64,000 nt of DNA from PGYR01 sp041675005 (GTDB lineage Bacteria > Bacteroidota > Ignavibacteria > Kapaibacteriales > UBA2268). The notes beneath the pieces were generated by a model that searched no databases, was not told the DNA's origin, and was given only the letters and a program-made list of their open reading frames with translations. The stretch is taken from NCBI GenBank assembly GCA_041675005.1, contig JBAYUQ010000014.1, forward strand, positions 10,214-74,213. The letters are read 5' to 3'. Of this stretch, positions 27,901 to 36,901 are shown one piece after another (positions within the stretch are counted from its first letter, which is position 1; every line of letters begins with the position of its first letter). Position numbers and translations under genes: made by a program.

Positions 27901-28353
27901 ATGCCTTATTCATCTAATACAGACCTACTAAAGAGGTTCACCTCATCGGAGTTAGCTAAGCTAACAGGCGATGATACAGGTACAACTATAGATACGGACA
28001 GAACAGATGTAGCTCGCGATTTGGCAGATGCTACAATTGACGCTACTTTGCACGGCAGATATAGCGTTCCATTCGATGACCCAGACGCACTGATAATCTC
28101 ACTTTCAATCGACCTAACAGTCTATCATCTCTACCGAATAGAGTATGGCGAACTGCCGCTCCCATCGGAGATAAACGGCTACTACGAGGAGTCAATACAA
28201 TTGCTTGATGACATCCGCACAGGTGAGTTATACTTGGGTGGCTACACCGCCGGCATAGACGCACCACCCACAATCATCAGCACCAAATCGAAGGGCAATC
28301 GCCTTTATTCTAGTGATGTGCTCGACTCTTATTTCGGAGGTGCAGATGTATAG
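27901..28353 (+). CDS. Phage gp36-like protein (DUF1320)
   Basis: 150 aa. Matches the Mu gp36/DUF1320 family of head-completion or connector-associated proteins: YSSNTDLLKRFTSSELAKLT at the start, then ATIDATLHGRYSVPFDDPDA and LSIDLTVYHLYR. A strong GCGGAGGAA site precedes the ATG. Its last bases overlap the next gene start by 8 bp. In Mu-like phages this gene sits after the capsid gene; here it is first, with no capsid gene. Confidence 0.8.
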   Translation: MPYSSNTDLLKRFTSSELAKLTGDDTGTTIDTDRTDVARDLADATIDATLHGRYSVPFDDPDALIISLSIDLTVYHLYRIEYGELPLPSEINGYYEESIQLLDDIRTGELYLGGYTAGIDAPPTIISTKSKGNRLYSSDVLDSYFGGADV

Positions 28354-28621
28354 AAATTGTTTGAGATATGGACTACTTGCAACAGTTCTACTTTTCGCTT
28401 GGCTTTTCCTATTACCAGGGATTGAGGAGCTACATACTTTGCTGATAATAGTGATGATTGAAGTGATAGCTGTTGGGCTTTCGGCACTTGCGGTTTATTC
28501 ATATACCAAAATCGATTTCACTCACGAATTAGAATCTAATAATCTCGGTCACATATTTATGGGGGTGCATATATGCGTTGGTTTATCAGTGCTTGGCGTC
28601 TATTTAGTGCAGTTCTCCTAA
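28346..28621 (+). CDS. Small three-helix membrane protein, possible holin
   Basis: 91 aa from ATG 28346, chosen over the upstream Met because GGAGGT (28337) lies just before it. Three hydrophobic segments and a short charged loop (TKIDFTHELESNN). Directly before an endolysin-type gene and overlapping it by 49 bp, a position typical of holins. The holin role is inferred from context only. Confidence 0.65.
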   Translation: MYRNCLRYGLLATVLLFAWLFLLPGIEELHTLLIIVMIEVIAVGLSALAVYSYTKIDFTHELESNNLGHIFMGVHICVGLSVLGVYLVQFS

Positions 28622-29160
28622 GTATTCTTCTCTGCTCCTATACTATGTACGAACTGCCCTGCAATAGCGACTTGCTAATAGTGTCAGAGAGGGTTGCTCT
28701 ATCGCAAATCGGGGTTAGAGAGCTCGGAAATAACAAAGGTGAGGTCGCAAAATACCTAGCCGCAGTTGGCTTGGACGAAGGTCATCCCTACTGTGCCGCT
28801 GGGGTATATTGGTGTTTTAGCGAGGCAGCGAAAGAGTTGAAGATGAGTAATTCGGCTATCCCAATTACGCGAACTGCGGTTGCTAACGGTGTGCTGAATG
28901 ATGCTATTAGTCGTGGATTAAGAGTTGATAAACCCATTGCACGGCACGACCTATTAGTATGGAAATCAAAGTCAAGTTGGCAAGGTCACATAGAGAGAGT
29001 CATAGAAACAAAGAGCAGAGGAATAGTCAAAACTATTGCATTCAATGTAAAGCTGAGCGATGGCGAGGGTGTTGGCATAAAGACCAGATACCTAAGCCAT
29101 CCACTCGGAAAACTAATGCTCAGAGGTGTAGTAAAATTTGAGGTAAAAGATGATAATTAG
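28573..29160 (+). CDS. CHAP-like peptidoglycan hydrolase (endolysin)
   Basis: 195 aa. N-terminal hydrophobic segment (residues about 10-25) that could be a signal-arrest sequence. The catalytic domain shows GVRELGNNKGEVAKYLAAVG, then HPYCAAGVYWCF with candidate nucleophile Cys74, and WQGHIERV with candidate His139. This fits the NlpC/P60-CHAP papain-like fold found in phage lysins. It overlaps the holin candidate upstream and the unknown gene downstream (11 bp), so the genes are translationally coupled. Confidence 0.72.
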   Translation: MRWFISAWRLFSAVLLSILLCSYTMYELPCNSDLLIVSERVALSQIGVRELGNNKGEVAKYLAAVGLDEGHPYCAAGVYWCFSEAAKELKMSNSAIPITRTAVANGVLNDAISRGLRVDKPIARHDLLVWKSKSSWQGHIERVIETKSRGIVKTIAFNVKLSDGEGVGIKTRYLSHPLGKLMLRGVVKFEVKDDN

Positions 29161-29488
29161 ACTAATGAATAACCACAATGCTAACACTCCTTTCTCTAGT
29201 AAATGGGTGGACGTTGCTCCAGATATGAAAGGTCGAAACGAGAAAGTAGTTTCGCTCCAAATTAGCTGGTCGGGAATAGCCGGCCCAATGACTGGTCACC
29301 TAATGCTAGTCGGATCGAACGACCAGAGTAACGCTGGTTACAAGAAAATGTATAGGATTAATTCACCGAATAATTTTGATGATTCTGAGCTTATAGTTAT
29401 CCGACAAGTTTTCAAATTTTTCAAAATAGAATATATACCCGTGGGCATAATAGAAGGTCAGATTAGCGCCCATTTATATTACAAATAA
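29150..29488 (+). CDS. Phage-associated protein of unknown function, 112 aa
   Basis: ATG at 29150 is preceded by GAGGT. Soluble, beta-rich. SLQISWSGIAGPMTGHLMLV followed by SNDQSN resembles small beta-sandwich proteins often found among phage tail or accessory genes that bind or decorate particles. It lies between the endolysin and tail-fibre genes, 9 bp from the latter. Function not known. Confidence 0.65.
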   Translation: MIIRLMNNHNANTPFSSKWVDVAPDMKGRNEKVVSLQISWSGIAGPMTGHLMLVGSNDQSNAGYKKMYRINSPNNFDDSELIVIRQVFKFFKIEYIPVGIIEGQISAHLYYK

Positions 29489-29497
29489 GAGGATAAA

Positions 29498-30808
29498 ATG
29501 CCATTTAGTTATTTTCCACCTTTGCCTGAGAATATCTGGGGCAATATAGACGGAAACATAGAGCTACAATCGGATCTTATTGATTTGATTGATAGTAAAA
29601 CAGTAGAAATCAATAATAGAAACAACCTACTTATCAACCCGAATTTCAGGATTTGGCAGAGAGTAGCGAAAGAATTTGAGATAGTGAACAGAAGCCGACT
29701 CTCGAATGTAGCAACCTTGGAGACAAGCGTACCACATGGCTTCCAGACTGCGGATGTTGCACAAGTGACTCAGATAAGTGATAGTAGCTATGATACTACA
29801 AGTGGTGAAACGATAATAGTAGTCGATGATACTAGTTTTAGGTATTATAGCTCAGGTAGTGACGAATCTGAGACAAGCGAAGCGGACGGTAAATGCATAA
29901 TTACTAACCGCACTTCTATTGTGGCAACTGATAGCAACTTCACTGCTGATAGATGGATTGCTTTAAGCGATGCTAATACCCTCATAGCTACTCCGACAGA
30001 ACCAACGGGTATGCAAATAGAATCAATTGATGATACGAAATTTGGCCTCATTCAGATAGTTCCTAATCTGTATTTGAGCCCTTCTCTTGAAGGGAAATTC
30101 TCTGCATCTATTCAGCTTTCGAGTGATAATAATGCCTCTGCAAAACTGGCAATTCTCTCTTGGAATGGGTTAAGCGACTCAACAATAAATGACGTAGTTA
30201 GCTCATGGAATAGTGATGGCACTAACCCCACACTTGCTACTAATTGGCACTATGAGGGTGTTAGTGATTCTGTAGAGTTAAGCGAAACAGCAACAACAAT
30301 CAAGTTAGAAGACATAGAAATTACTACTAATGACGTTACGAATATAGCAGTTTTCGTGTGGTTCGAGGGTGTTACCGCTGACGAGAAAATCACAACAGAT
30401 GAAGCACAATTATTGGCTAATAGTACTGCCTTGGAATTCATTCCGAATACATATCAATTCGATACGGATGAGTGTTTGAAATTCTATCAGAAAAGCTATG
30501 TGAATAGATTCGCACCCACAACTATTAGCAATAACGGTAAAGTTGTATTCCCTACCTCGTTCGGGACGGATAGTGGCGGTGCCTTTGGCACAGTAAGTAT
30601 TACCCCGATGTATAAGCCGCCATTCATTAGTTTGATTGGAGCTAATAATCCACCCGAATTAGGAAAATGGCAAGTTAGTACAGGAACTAATATTGCCGTA
30701 ATCGCTGATAATATATCCGAGAATTCTTTCTCTGTCAAAAATGATGCAGGGTTCACTGTAAGTACAAATTCAATAAGCGGGCATTATGTATGCTCTGCGG
30801 AAATCTAA
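29498..30808 (+). CDS. Phage tail-fibre-like protein
   Basis: 436 aa. NLLINPNFRIWQR, then FTADRW, and near the end ALEFIPNTYQFDTDECLKFY plus QKSYV are hallmarks of a phage receptor-binding or tail-fibre architecture. An inserted beta-rich unit (SVPHGFQTADVAQV, VVDDTSFRYYSSG) resembles repeats seen in structural phage proteins. Preceded by AGAGGA. Probably recognises the cell surface; receptor unknown. Confidence 0.75.
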   Translation: MPFSYFPPLPENIWGNIDGNIELQSDLIDLIDSKTVEINNRNNLLINPNFRIWQRVAKEFEIVNRSRLSNVATLETSVPHGFQTADVAQVTQISDSSYDTTSGETIIVVDDTSFRYYSSGSDESETSEADGKCIITNRTSIVATDSNFTADRWIALSDANTLIATPTEPTGMQIESIDDTKFGLIQIVPNLYLSPSLEGKFSASIQLSSDNNASAKLAILSWNGLSDSTINDVVSSWNSDGTNPTLATNWHYEGVSDSVELSETATTIKLEDIEITTNDVTNIAVFVWFEGVTADEKITTDEAQLLANSTALEFIPNTYQFDTDECLKFYQKSYVNRFAPTTISNNGKVVFPTSFGTDSGGAFGTVSITPMYKPPFISLIGANNPPELGKWQVSTGTNIAVIADNISENSFSVKNDAGFTVSTNSISGHYVCSAEI

Positions 30809-30821
30809 AATGAGGAACAAT

Positions 30822-31232
30822 ATGAAAGACATAATACTGGTGATACTAGCTTTGCTGATTGGCATGGCTATCACGAAAGTTTATTACCCAAATCAAATAA
30901 TCAATCACACGACTGACACTCTTACCATAGTGCAAGAACCAATAGTTATAGAAAAATTAAAACCAAAGCTCATATACAAATCAGACACTATTATACAAAC
31001 CCGACCATTCACCGCAGTCGTTGATACTATCTACAAATATGACACTATACAAGTGAGATACGATTACCCAGAAAATGAAATGCAAATCGCAATTAGAATG
31101 GCAACAGATACAGTTTACAACAAAAAAGAAATCATAACCATTGAATCACAAAAAGAGCCATGGTGGGAAGACCCACTAATAGCCACAGGTGGGCTAGTAC
31201 TAGGTTATTTATTATCAAATACGAGTAAATAA
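30822..31232 (+). CDS. Membrane-anchored phage protein, spanin-like
   Basis: 136 aa from ATG 30822, chosen because ATGAGGAA precedes it; earlier in-frame Mets overlap the tail-fibre gene. One N-terminal transmembrane helix, a long extended region rich in DT/I/Y (KSDTIIQTRPF, DTIYKYDTIQVRYDY), and a second hydrophobic stretch at the end (LIATGGLVLGYLL). Layout is similar to i-spanin or DUF6808-like proteins of Bacteroidetes phages, where it would span the envelope; this is inference. Confidence 0.6.
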   Translation: MKDIILVILALLIGMAITKVYYPNQIINHTTDTLTIVQEPIVIEKLKPKLIYKSDTIIQTRPFTAVVDTIYKYDTIQVRYDYPENEMQIAIRMATDTVYNKKEIITIESQKEPWWEDPLIATGGLVLGYLLSNTSK

Positions 31233-31233
31233 A

Positions 31234-32337
31234 ATGACAAATATATATAACGAAATAGTAAAATTCGGGAACGGATTCGGCTCTATAATGGATGCTATTC
31301 CTAATCCCGATACAGTGCTTAGGAAATCGGGAAGTACTTATGCTGGGTACCGCGATTTGCTCTACGATGCACACCTTTGGAGCTGCATACAATCAAGAAA
31401 AAGTGGGACACTATCAACGCAGCATGAAGTAGTTGGTGCTAAAAGCCAATTCATATCGGAAATATTCAATAGTCTAGATATTCATCAATTAGCAGAAGAT
31501 ATACTCGACTCTCTGCTTTTCGGTTTCCAGCCAATAGAAATCTATTGGAAGAACGAAGGAGATTTCACCATACCATATAAGGCAGTTTCAAAGCCACAAG
31601 AGCTATTTTACATAGATTCTGAGGGTCAACTGAGGTACAGACCAAACGGACAAGCAAAAGGCGTAAAACTACCCGAAATGAAGTTCCTCGATATTCGAAA
31701 CAAACCGAGCCACTCTGCACCTTACGGAACTGCCTTATTATCGAAATGCTATTGGCCGATTAAGTTCAAAAATGGAGGGATTAGGTTCTGGGTAAACTTC
31801 ATGGAACGCTACGGAATGCCACTTCTAATAGGCAAGTACTCTAGAGGAGCAAGCAAAGCCGAATCCGAAAGACTCGCCGAAGAACTAGCCGGTATGACCG
31901 AAGACAGCGTAATAGTAGCACCGAACGATATAGATATATCAATGGAAGAACCCCACCGATATAGCTCCGTTCGGTTATACAGTGAGATGATAAAACTATC
32001 GAACAGTGAAGTCTCGAAAGCGATACTCTCGCAAACACTTACAACCGAAGTTAGTAGTGGTAGCAAAGCCGCAGCAGAAACTCACTACAAGATAAGAAAC
32101 GAGATTATCAGATCAGATATGCGATTAGTCGAATTGGCTATCAATACACTAATCGGATACATAGTAAAGCTCAACTTCGGACAAACTGACGACACACAAT
32201 TCAGATACATCACCGAACAAGAAAACCTCGACACCAAGCTGGAGCGAGACTTGAAAATCCAACGCTTCGGTGGCATCACATTCAATAGTGAGTATTGGAT
32301 AAAGCAATATGGCTATTCAAAAGAAAATATTGTTTAG
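31234..32337 (+). CDS. Mu gp29-like portal protein (DUF935)
   Basis: 367 aa. Matches phage portal DUF935: YAGYRDLLYDAHLWSCIQSR, DILDSLLFGFQPIEIYW, FMERYGMPLLIGKY and KAILSQTLTTEVSSGSKAAA. Such portals form the ring for DNA entry and exit in Mu-like heads. It is shorter than most gp29 proteins, which continue with a C-terminal extension, so it may be truncated after the core. It is last in the cassette, without its usual terminase and MuF neighbours. Confidence 0.82.
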   Translation: MTNIYNEIVKFGNGFGSIMDAIPNPDTVLRKSGSTYAGYRDLLYDAHLWSCIQSRKSGTLSTQHEVVGAKSQFISEIFNSLDIHQLAEDILDSLLFGFQPIEIYWKNEGDFTIPYKAVSKPQELFYIDSEGQLRYRPNGQAKGVKLPEMKFLDIRNKPSHSAPYGTALLSKCYWPIKFKNGGIRFWVNFMERYGMPLLIGKYSRGASKAESERLAEELAGMTEDSVIVAPNDIDISMEEPHRYSSVRLYSEMIKLSNSEVSKAILSQTLTTEVSSGSKAAAETHYKIRNEIIRSDMRLVELAINTLIGYIVKLNFGQTDDTQFRYITEQENLDTKLERDLKIQRFGGITFNSEYWIKQYGYSKENIV

Positions 32338-32352
32338 GAATTAACTTCACAA

Positions 32353-32381
32353 ATACCCTCTTACGAGAGTAAAGAGGGTAT
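32353..32381 (+). terminator. Hairpin after the phage cassette
   Basis: ATACCCTCTT and AAGAGGGTAT form a perfect 10-bp stem starting 16 bp after the portal stop. There is no T-run, so it may be a weak terminator or repeat-derived. Confidence 0.4.
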
Positions 32382-32450
32382 CAATTTCCCAGTCATTCAG
32401 TAGCTACGCAGTAGCTGAAGAATCCAGGCAGAACATTACTAACTTCCTGG

Positions 32451-32750
32451 ACTCTTCGGACACTTCGTGTCCTCTGAGTGACGCCGCTAGCTTTAGAAGA
32501 ATCCAGGCAAATTTCTGTCACTGCGAGAAATTTCAGCTTGCTGAAATGACGTGGCAATCTATTTTTGTAACGTTCCTGAGACAGCCCATGCCTTCGGCTT
32601 GGCAAGCACGTCCTTTCAGTCCTCGCTGTGACATCGATAAACAGACAATCATGTTCATCTTAATCTCCGTGCAATCTATAAATCTTATTAATCTGTGATT
32701 CAGAATAATTTTACTAGACTCTTCGGATGCTTCACATCCTCTGAGTGACG
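32451..32750. repeat. Repeat pair ACTCTTCGGA...TCCTCTGAGTGACG with variable arm
   Basis: Two 33-bp copies at 32451-32483 and 32718-32750. The centre is CACTTCGTG in one and TGCTTCACA in the other: same flanks, different arm, pairing with the flank preserved (GGACAC/GTGTCC against GGATGC/CACATCC with a wobble). The rest of this roughly 600-bp gap holds further repeats and no gene. Confidence 0.55.
32517..32560. repeat. TCACTGCGAG...GTGGCAATCT interspersed repeat
   Basis: GTCACTGCGA, a perfect hairpin (ATTTCAGC-TT-GCTGAAAT) and GACGTGGCAATCT. An inverted relative lies at 32793-32826 (AGATTGCCAC...GTCGCAATGAC) and another at 50528-50560. A widespread type of intergenic repeat. Confidence 0.6.
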
Positions 32751-32963
32751 AACAGCTTGAAGCCCCTTTGTAATAGAGTGTTTGGTGGAGTAGAGATTGC
32801 CACCTCCCTTCGGTCGTCGCAATGACACGGGTAATAGTAGGGTTTGGGGAATTAGAGATTTCTCATGCCTCTTCTTGGCAGGGACATTCATTGGCAATAC
32901 ATCCTGTCTATCTTGATTATCATACAATCCTGTTCTGATATTTGAGACGTATGCAATAAGTCT

Positions 32964-33398
32964 CTACACGTCCTCATCCACCAGCTCGTGGATATTAAGC
33001 ATTTTCACTTGTGATTTTATCTCTTGTACTTCTTCGAAGCTAAAGCTAGAGAGGCCTATTTCAAATCTTTTGCCGGTCTTAGTTTCAAGTAATATTCTGT
33101 TCGATTCGTAGTGGAGGTAGTCTATATCGGCTAGTTTTACGGTGCGGCGTCTATAGTCTGCCATTGGCCTAAATGTGATTTCATCTGAACTAAATTCGAA
33201 ATGCTCAGAAGGGAAAATTAGAAATACGAATAATGCAAACCCTAAAAAGAAAGCAAAGTCAGTTGCTGTGTCCGTATAGTCGCCCTTTCCGTTTATCATC
33301 TGCATAGCTATAGTGATTAAGTAGAAACCAACTATCAGTCCCGCTACTATATAGGCGATTCTTCTGGTCTTGCTCGATTTTTTGGAGTTGACTATCAT
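32964..33398 (-). CDS. Two-helix membrane protein with PH-like tail, unknown
   Basis: 144 aa. Two transmembrane helices (about residues 14-34 and 48-62), followed by a beta-rich soluble domain (FEFSSDEITFRPM, IDYLHYESNRILLETKTGKR) like bacterial PH-type domains. Its start overlaps the stop of the aminotransferase gene by 4 bp, so it is co-translated with the sugar genes. Function unknown. Confidence 0.75.
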   Translation of the reverse strand: MIVNSKKSSKTRRIAYIVAGLIVGFYLITIAMQMINGKGDYTDTATDFAFFLGFALFVFLIFPSEHFEFSSDEITFRPMADYRRRTVKLADIDYLHYESNRILLETKTGKRFEIGLSSFSFEEVQEIKSQVKMLNIHELVDEDV

Positions 33399-34510
33399 CT
33401 TTTCGCAAACTCTGTTACTTTTTCTATAACGAATTCTACCATATCGTCAGTCATATCCGGGTACATAGGCAATGAGAGTAGGTGGTCAGCACACCACTCT
33501 GTTACTGGGAAATCACCCATTTTGTAGCCCAATCCGGCATAAGCTTCTTGAAGATGCGTAGGTATAGGGTAGTGGAGTCCATTTTGGATTCCATTTTCAT
33601 TTAAAAATGTCATCAACTCATCACGTTTTTCTTTGGTTTCTAGCCCTAATTCGTATAAATGATAAACGTGTTTAGTGTGTTCTCTTTCTTTTGGAGGAGT
33701 GATTCCATCGACATTCGCAAAAGCTGCCGTATATCGCTCTGCAACGCTTCTTCTTAGTTCAGTCCAGTTGGATAGGTGACGAAGCTTTACATTCAATATA
33801 GCTCCTTGTATGCCATCCATACGGTAATTGTACCCCACTTCCGTGTGTACATATTTCACTGGCTGTGCATGATTGCGGAGTAGCTTGCATTTTTCAGCAA
33901 GTATATCGCTGTTTGTTGTGATAGCACCACCTTCTCCGTAAGCACCGAGGTTCTTCCCTGGGTAAAAACTAAAGCAAGCTATATCAGCTAATCCACCGAT
34001 TCTCTTTCCGTTGTACTCTGCTATATGCGACTGAGCAGCATCTTCTATTACTCGAAGATTGTACTTTTCTGCAACTAGCATTATAGTATCCATATCTGCC
34101 GGCTGCCCATAAAGATGAACAGGAATAATGGCCTTAGTTCTATCAGTTATCCGAGCTTCTATTTTCATTGGGTCTAGTGTGTATGTGTCACTAGTTACGT
34201 CACAGAAGACAGGAGTTGCACCGACATAAGATACAGCCCAAGCTGTCGCCACAAAAGTATGAGCCGGGATAATAACTTCATCGCCTTGCCCTATACCTAG
34301 GGCTAATAGTGCCAAATGCAAAGCCGATGTACCTGAATTAACAGCTACGCAATGTGCTACATCGTGTGCCGCCGCGTAGTTCTTTTCGAATTCTTCGACG
34401 AATGGACCAGAAGCATAAGCCGTTGATTCCAAAACTTTCAGTACTGCCGTATCTACTTCATCTTTGATTGAGTGATACTGTGATCTTAAATCTAAAAAAG
34501 GAACTTTCAT
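33395..34510 (-). CDS. DegT/DnrJ/EryC1 family sugar aminotransferase
   Basis: 371 aa PLP enzyme that turns keto-sugar nucleotides into amino sugars. Characteristic motifs: NSGTSALHLALLALG (phosphate loop), EDAAQSH with Asp157, SFYPGKNLGAYGEGGA with the Schiff-base Lys186, and RNHAQPVKYVHTEVGYNYRM. Overlaps the genes on both sides by 1-4 bp, so it is in one operon with the FemAB-like transferase. With the Gfo/Idh dehydrogenase nearby it would build a 3-amino-sugar nucleotide, as in WbpB/WbpE-type pathways. Confidence 0.92.
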   Translation of the reverse strand: MKVPFLDLRSQYHSIKDEVDTAVLKVLESTAYASGPFVEEFEKNYAAAHDVAHCVAVNSGTSALHLALLALGIGQGDEVIIPAHTFVATAWAVSYVGATPVFCDVTSDTYTLDPMKIEARITDRTKAIIPVHLYGQPADMDTIMLVAEKYNLRVIEDAAQSHIAEYNGKRIGGLADIACFSFYPGKNLGAYGEGGAITTNSDILAEKCKLLRNHAQPVKYVHTEVGYNYRMDGIQGAILNVKLRHLSNWTELRRSVAERYTAAFANVDGITPPKEREHTKHVYHLYELGLETKEKRDELMTFLNENGIQNGLHYPIPTHLQEAYAGLGYKMGDFPVTEWCADHLLSLPMYPDMTDDMVEFVIEKVTEFAKR

Positions 34511-35514
34511 TATAAATCCTTACTCCAATATGTTCTAATTATTCCAGTGCCATTGAAACTCTCTTTGAAATCGAGAAGCCCCCAATTCACTATTTTGCCA
34601 CCGTCTTCGGTGCTGATGCCCATATTCAAATACTCATACCCTTTGTCAGCTAAGACTTTGAGCAGCATGAATAATCCGAAAGTAGTGGGTCTTTCTACTT
34701 GATATTTGTAATTCATAGAGCCATAGAATACGTGCCAACCGATGGAATTGATATTGAATATCAAATACCCAGCAGCCATATCTCCATCTATGAATACTCC
34801 GTATAGCCTTACTCTCTCTGGGTAAAGCTCTTTCAATTTTTTTATATCTGAGAGACTGTGAGCTGGCTTTGCTTCGTGTCTAACCAGATTATCTAACAAT
34901 ATCTCATAATATTTTTCTATTTCCGAATTGTCTAACTCGCGGAACTCCAGTCCTGCTCTAATAGCTTTGCGGACGTTCTTGCGGACTTTGTTGCGACCAT
35001 CATTCTCGAATAGTTTGACCATATCCTCTATTGGAATATCGCGATATTCTAACAATGGATAGCACGTAGAAAGCTCTTGGTCTTCTCGCTCATAACCTAG
35101 TTGCACTAAAGTAAAATCTAATTGGTCGAAAGGCATTTCCACGAATATCTTTGGTGCTTGGCGGAATTCCACTCTGCTGATACCATTCGCTTTTGCGTAA
35201 GCTTCGACAGCTAATTGTACTGACATAACTTCTTTTAGTTTCGCTAATGTTCCTAAAATAGCACCGCCATACGAAGTGCCCGGATGTGATTTCAAAACCT
35301 TTTTGTCGCCTCTCTGCAACACAGCCGCAGGGAAAACAGCGATTAGCTCATCTTTCTTGTATATCATTAGTGAGCAATCTTCGAACTTACCTTCATCATG
35401 ATAAGATAGGAATTTCTGCTCATGGAAGAGCGTTCCATTCACACTCATCCGAACGAAATCTTGCCATTCGTCATAGTGGTCAGAGCTATATTTTTCTACG
35501 GAGTAGTTGGACAT
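34510..35514 (-). CDS. FemAB/GNAT-type acyl- or aminoacyltransferase
   Basis: 334 aa with two tandem GNAT-like folds as in FemAB/BioF2 proteins: FRQAPKIFVEM, NKVRKNVRKAIRAGLEFREL, and at the end GYEYLNMGISTEDGGKIVNWGLLDFKESFN in shorter segments. Likely acylates an amino sugar or peptide precursor of the cell surface. First gene of the three-gene minus-strand operon (1-bp overlap with the aminotransferase start). Substrate not predictable. Confidence 0.78.
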   Translation of the reverse strand: MSNYSVEKYSSDHYDEWQDFVRMSVNGTLFHEQKFLSYHDEGKFEDCSLMIYKKDELIAVFPAAVLQRGDKKVLKSHPGTSYGGAILGTLAKLKEVMSVQLAVEAYAKANGISRVEFRQAPKIFVEMPFDQLDFTLVQLGYEREDQELSTCYPLLEYRDIPIEDMVKLFENDGRNKVRKNVRKAIRAGLEFRELDNSEIEKYYEILLDNLVRHEAKPAHSLSDIKKLKELYPERVRLYGVFIDGDMAAGYLIFNINSIGWHVFYGSMNYKYQVERPTTFGLFMLLKVLADKGYEYLNMGISTEDGGKIVNWGLLDFKESFNGTGIIRTYWSKDL

Positions 35515-35877
35515 TATTGCTCGACTAATTTTCTGTTGTTGATATACATAGACTTACAGTGAATGAGTTACAAATGCTGTAATTTCTTCATTTTTTTTAA
35601 TTGATAGGATTATTAACGATTGCAAATTAACTAAGATTCAATATATGAAAACTGTATAAAATAAATCAATGATAGAGGTTTAATATGTGGCACATTAACA
35701 CAAAACGTAGAATAAACAACATGTTTCGGGCTTAATGGTAGGTAAAGGGAAATATATGAAATGTAGGCGACTTCGTCGTACAAACTGTCAAATTGCACAA
35801 AGATTGAAGCGAGCCACAAGCCTTGATTTTATTAATATTTCGCCTATTTTTTATATACATTGTTACTCACAGGTTTT
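35515..35877. other. Gene-free AT-rich spacer
   Basis: 363 bp with no convincing ORF or terminator. Small open frames on both strands are low-complexity. It borders an islet of two DUF genes and may contain its left junction. Confidence 0.5.
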
Positions 35878-36726
35878 TTATTTTTCTATCGAAGTTTCCC
35901 ATCCGTCATAGTCACCATTTAGTTCTTGGGCTTTTTCCCATAGTTCTAAAGTGTATTCGTCAATTTCTTCATATCCAACCTTGTCAACTCTTGAAATTGA
36001 AATGACAAATTCGTATTCATTGGGCTGTTCAGTTTTGCCTTTATTTTTTGTTTCAAATCCTAAACTGGTCGTAAAACTCTCAAACCGGTCGAGTTCATTT
36101 TGTGTCTTAAAATAAATCCAATGGAAAACTTCTCTCACTTTGATCAAGTCGTCTCCACCTTTTTCAAGTTGTTCAAGAACACGTCTGTTTTGGATTACTT
36201 GCATTTGTCTTGGTAATGGATATAAAAAGTCAAAATAGCCACTCCACTCTTTATCTGGCTTATGTCCAAAATCAAATTCGTACTTTGGAAATGCTGCCAT
36301 TGTCGAGGCAACTTCTTTTTCCATAAGAATCGTGTTTTCACCGAAAAAATAAAGGTCTCGAAATCCGTTTGAAGTCAGGCGTCCTACAAAAGTGTAATTC
36401 AGCTTATTGTTATTAAACGCTTTAATTATTTCATCTTCGATTTGCCATAGGTCGTCTGCATCTTCATTACTTGAAAGTCCATCTTCTCTTGGATTTGGCA
36501 TTTTAATAGAAACATAAACGACATTATCCTGACCATTTACTGGTGCAATGTTGATTAAGTTCAAGTCGGTCGCAATTGAACTCAATTCGTCATTTACGTT
36601 TGAAAAGTAAAAAGTCCAATCTGGCTGGTAATCAGATTTCTTTTCTGTCTGTCCGATTAGTTTACTTAAAAATCCCATGATTATTATTCCAATTGATAGT
36701 ATCGTTAGTAAAATTCTCTTAATCAT
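35878..36726 (-). CDS. DUF695 / RraB-like domain protein
   Basis: 282 aa from Met at 36726 (IKRILLTILSIGIIIMG is a possible membrane anchor). A later start at 36678 (MGFLSKLIGQ) has GGAA upstream and fits the soluble family better. N-terminal DUF695 (YQPDWTFYFSNVNDELSSI, IEDEIIKAFNNNKLNYTFVG) joined to an RraB-like part (VFHWIYFKTQNELDRF, GDYDGWETSIE). RraB relatives bind RNase E; whether this one does is unknown. It lies between operon-like sugar genes, with an opposite-strand-free gap on both sides. Confidence 0.75.
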   Translation of the reverse strand: MIKRILLTILSIGIIIMGFLSKLIGQTEKKSDYQPDWTFYFSNVNDELSSIATDLNLINIAPVNGQDNVVYVSIKMPNPREDGLSSNEDADDLWQIEDEIIKAFNNNKLNYTFVGRLTSNGFRDLYFFGENTILMEKEVASTMAAFPKYEFDFGHKPDKEWSGYFDFLYPLPRQMQVIQNRRVLEQLEKGGDDLIKVREVFHWIYFKTQNELDRFESFTTSLGFETKNKGKTEQPNEYEFVISISRVDKVGYEEIDEYTLELWEKAQELNGDYDGWETSIEK

Positions 36727-36901
36727 ATGTTCATATTTTGAGCTGGTTGTAGGTAACATTTATATATAACCAATTTACGAAATTTATAACATTTTCTTTG
36801 TAAACATCATTATATCCAGCTGTATTCCTATAGTAAAAATGATTATTTTCATTAATTGAGTATATCCAACAAGTGTAAAGTTATTACTAAAGTTCATTAG
36901 A

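Larger units (their letters stand above)
27901..32337 (+). mobile_element. Compact phage-derived cassette (Mu-like remnant)
   Basis: Seven co-directional, tightly packed genes: gp36-like, small membrane protein, endolysin, unknown, tail fibre, TM-anchored protein, gp29-like portal. Starts have strong Shine-Dalgarno sequences (GGAGGAA, GGAGGT, GAGGT, AGAGGA), unlike most genes in the window. No integrase, terminase, capsid, tape measure or repressor gene is present. It is either a decayed Mu-like prophage or a domesticated set. Confidence 0.7.

Noticed and set aside
35631..35819. Open frame of 62 codons on the minus strand in the gene-free spacer
   Set aside because: Low-complexity aromatic/Ile-rich composition, no start signal and no family.
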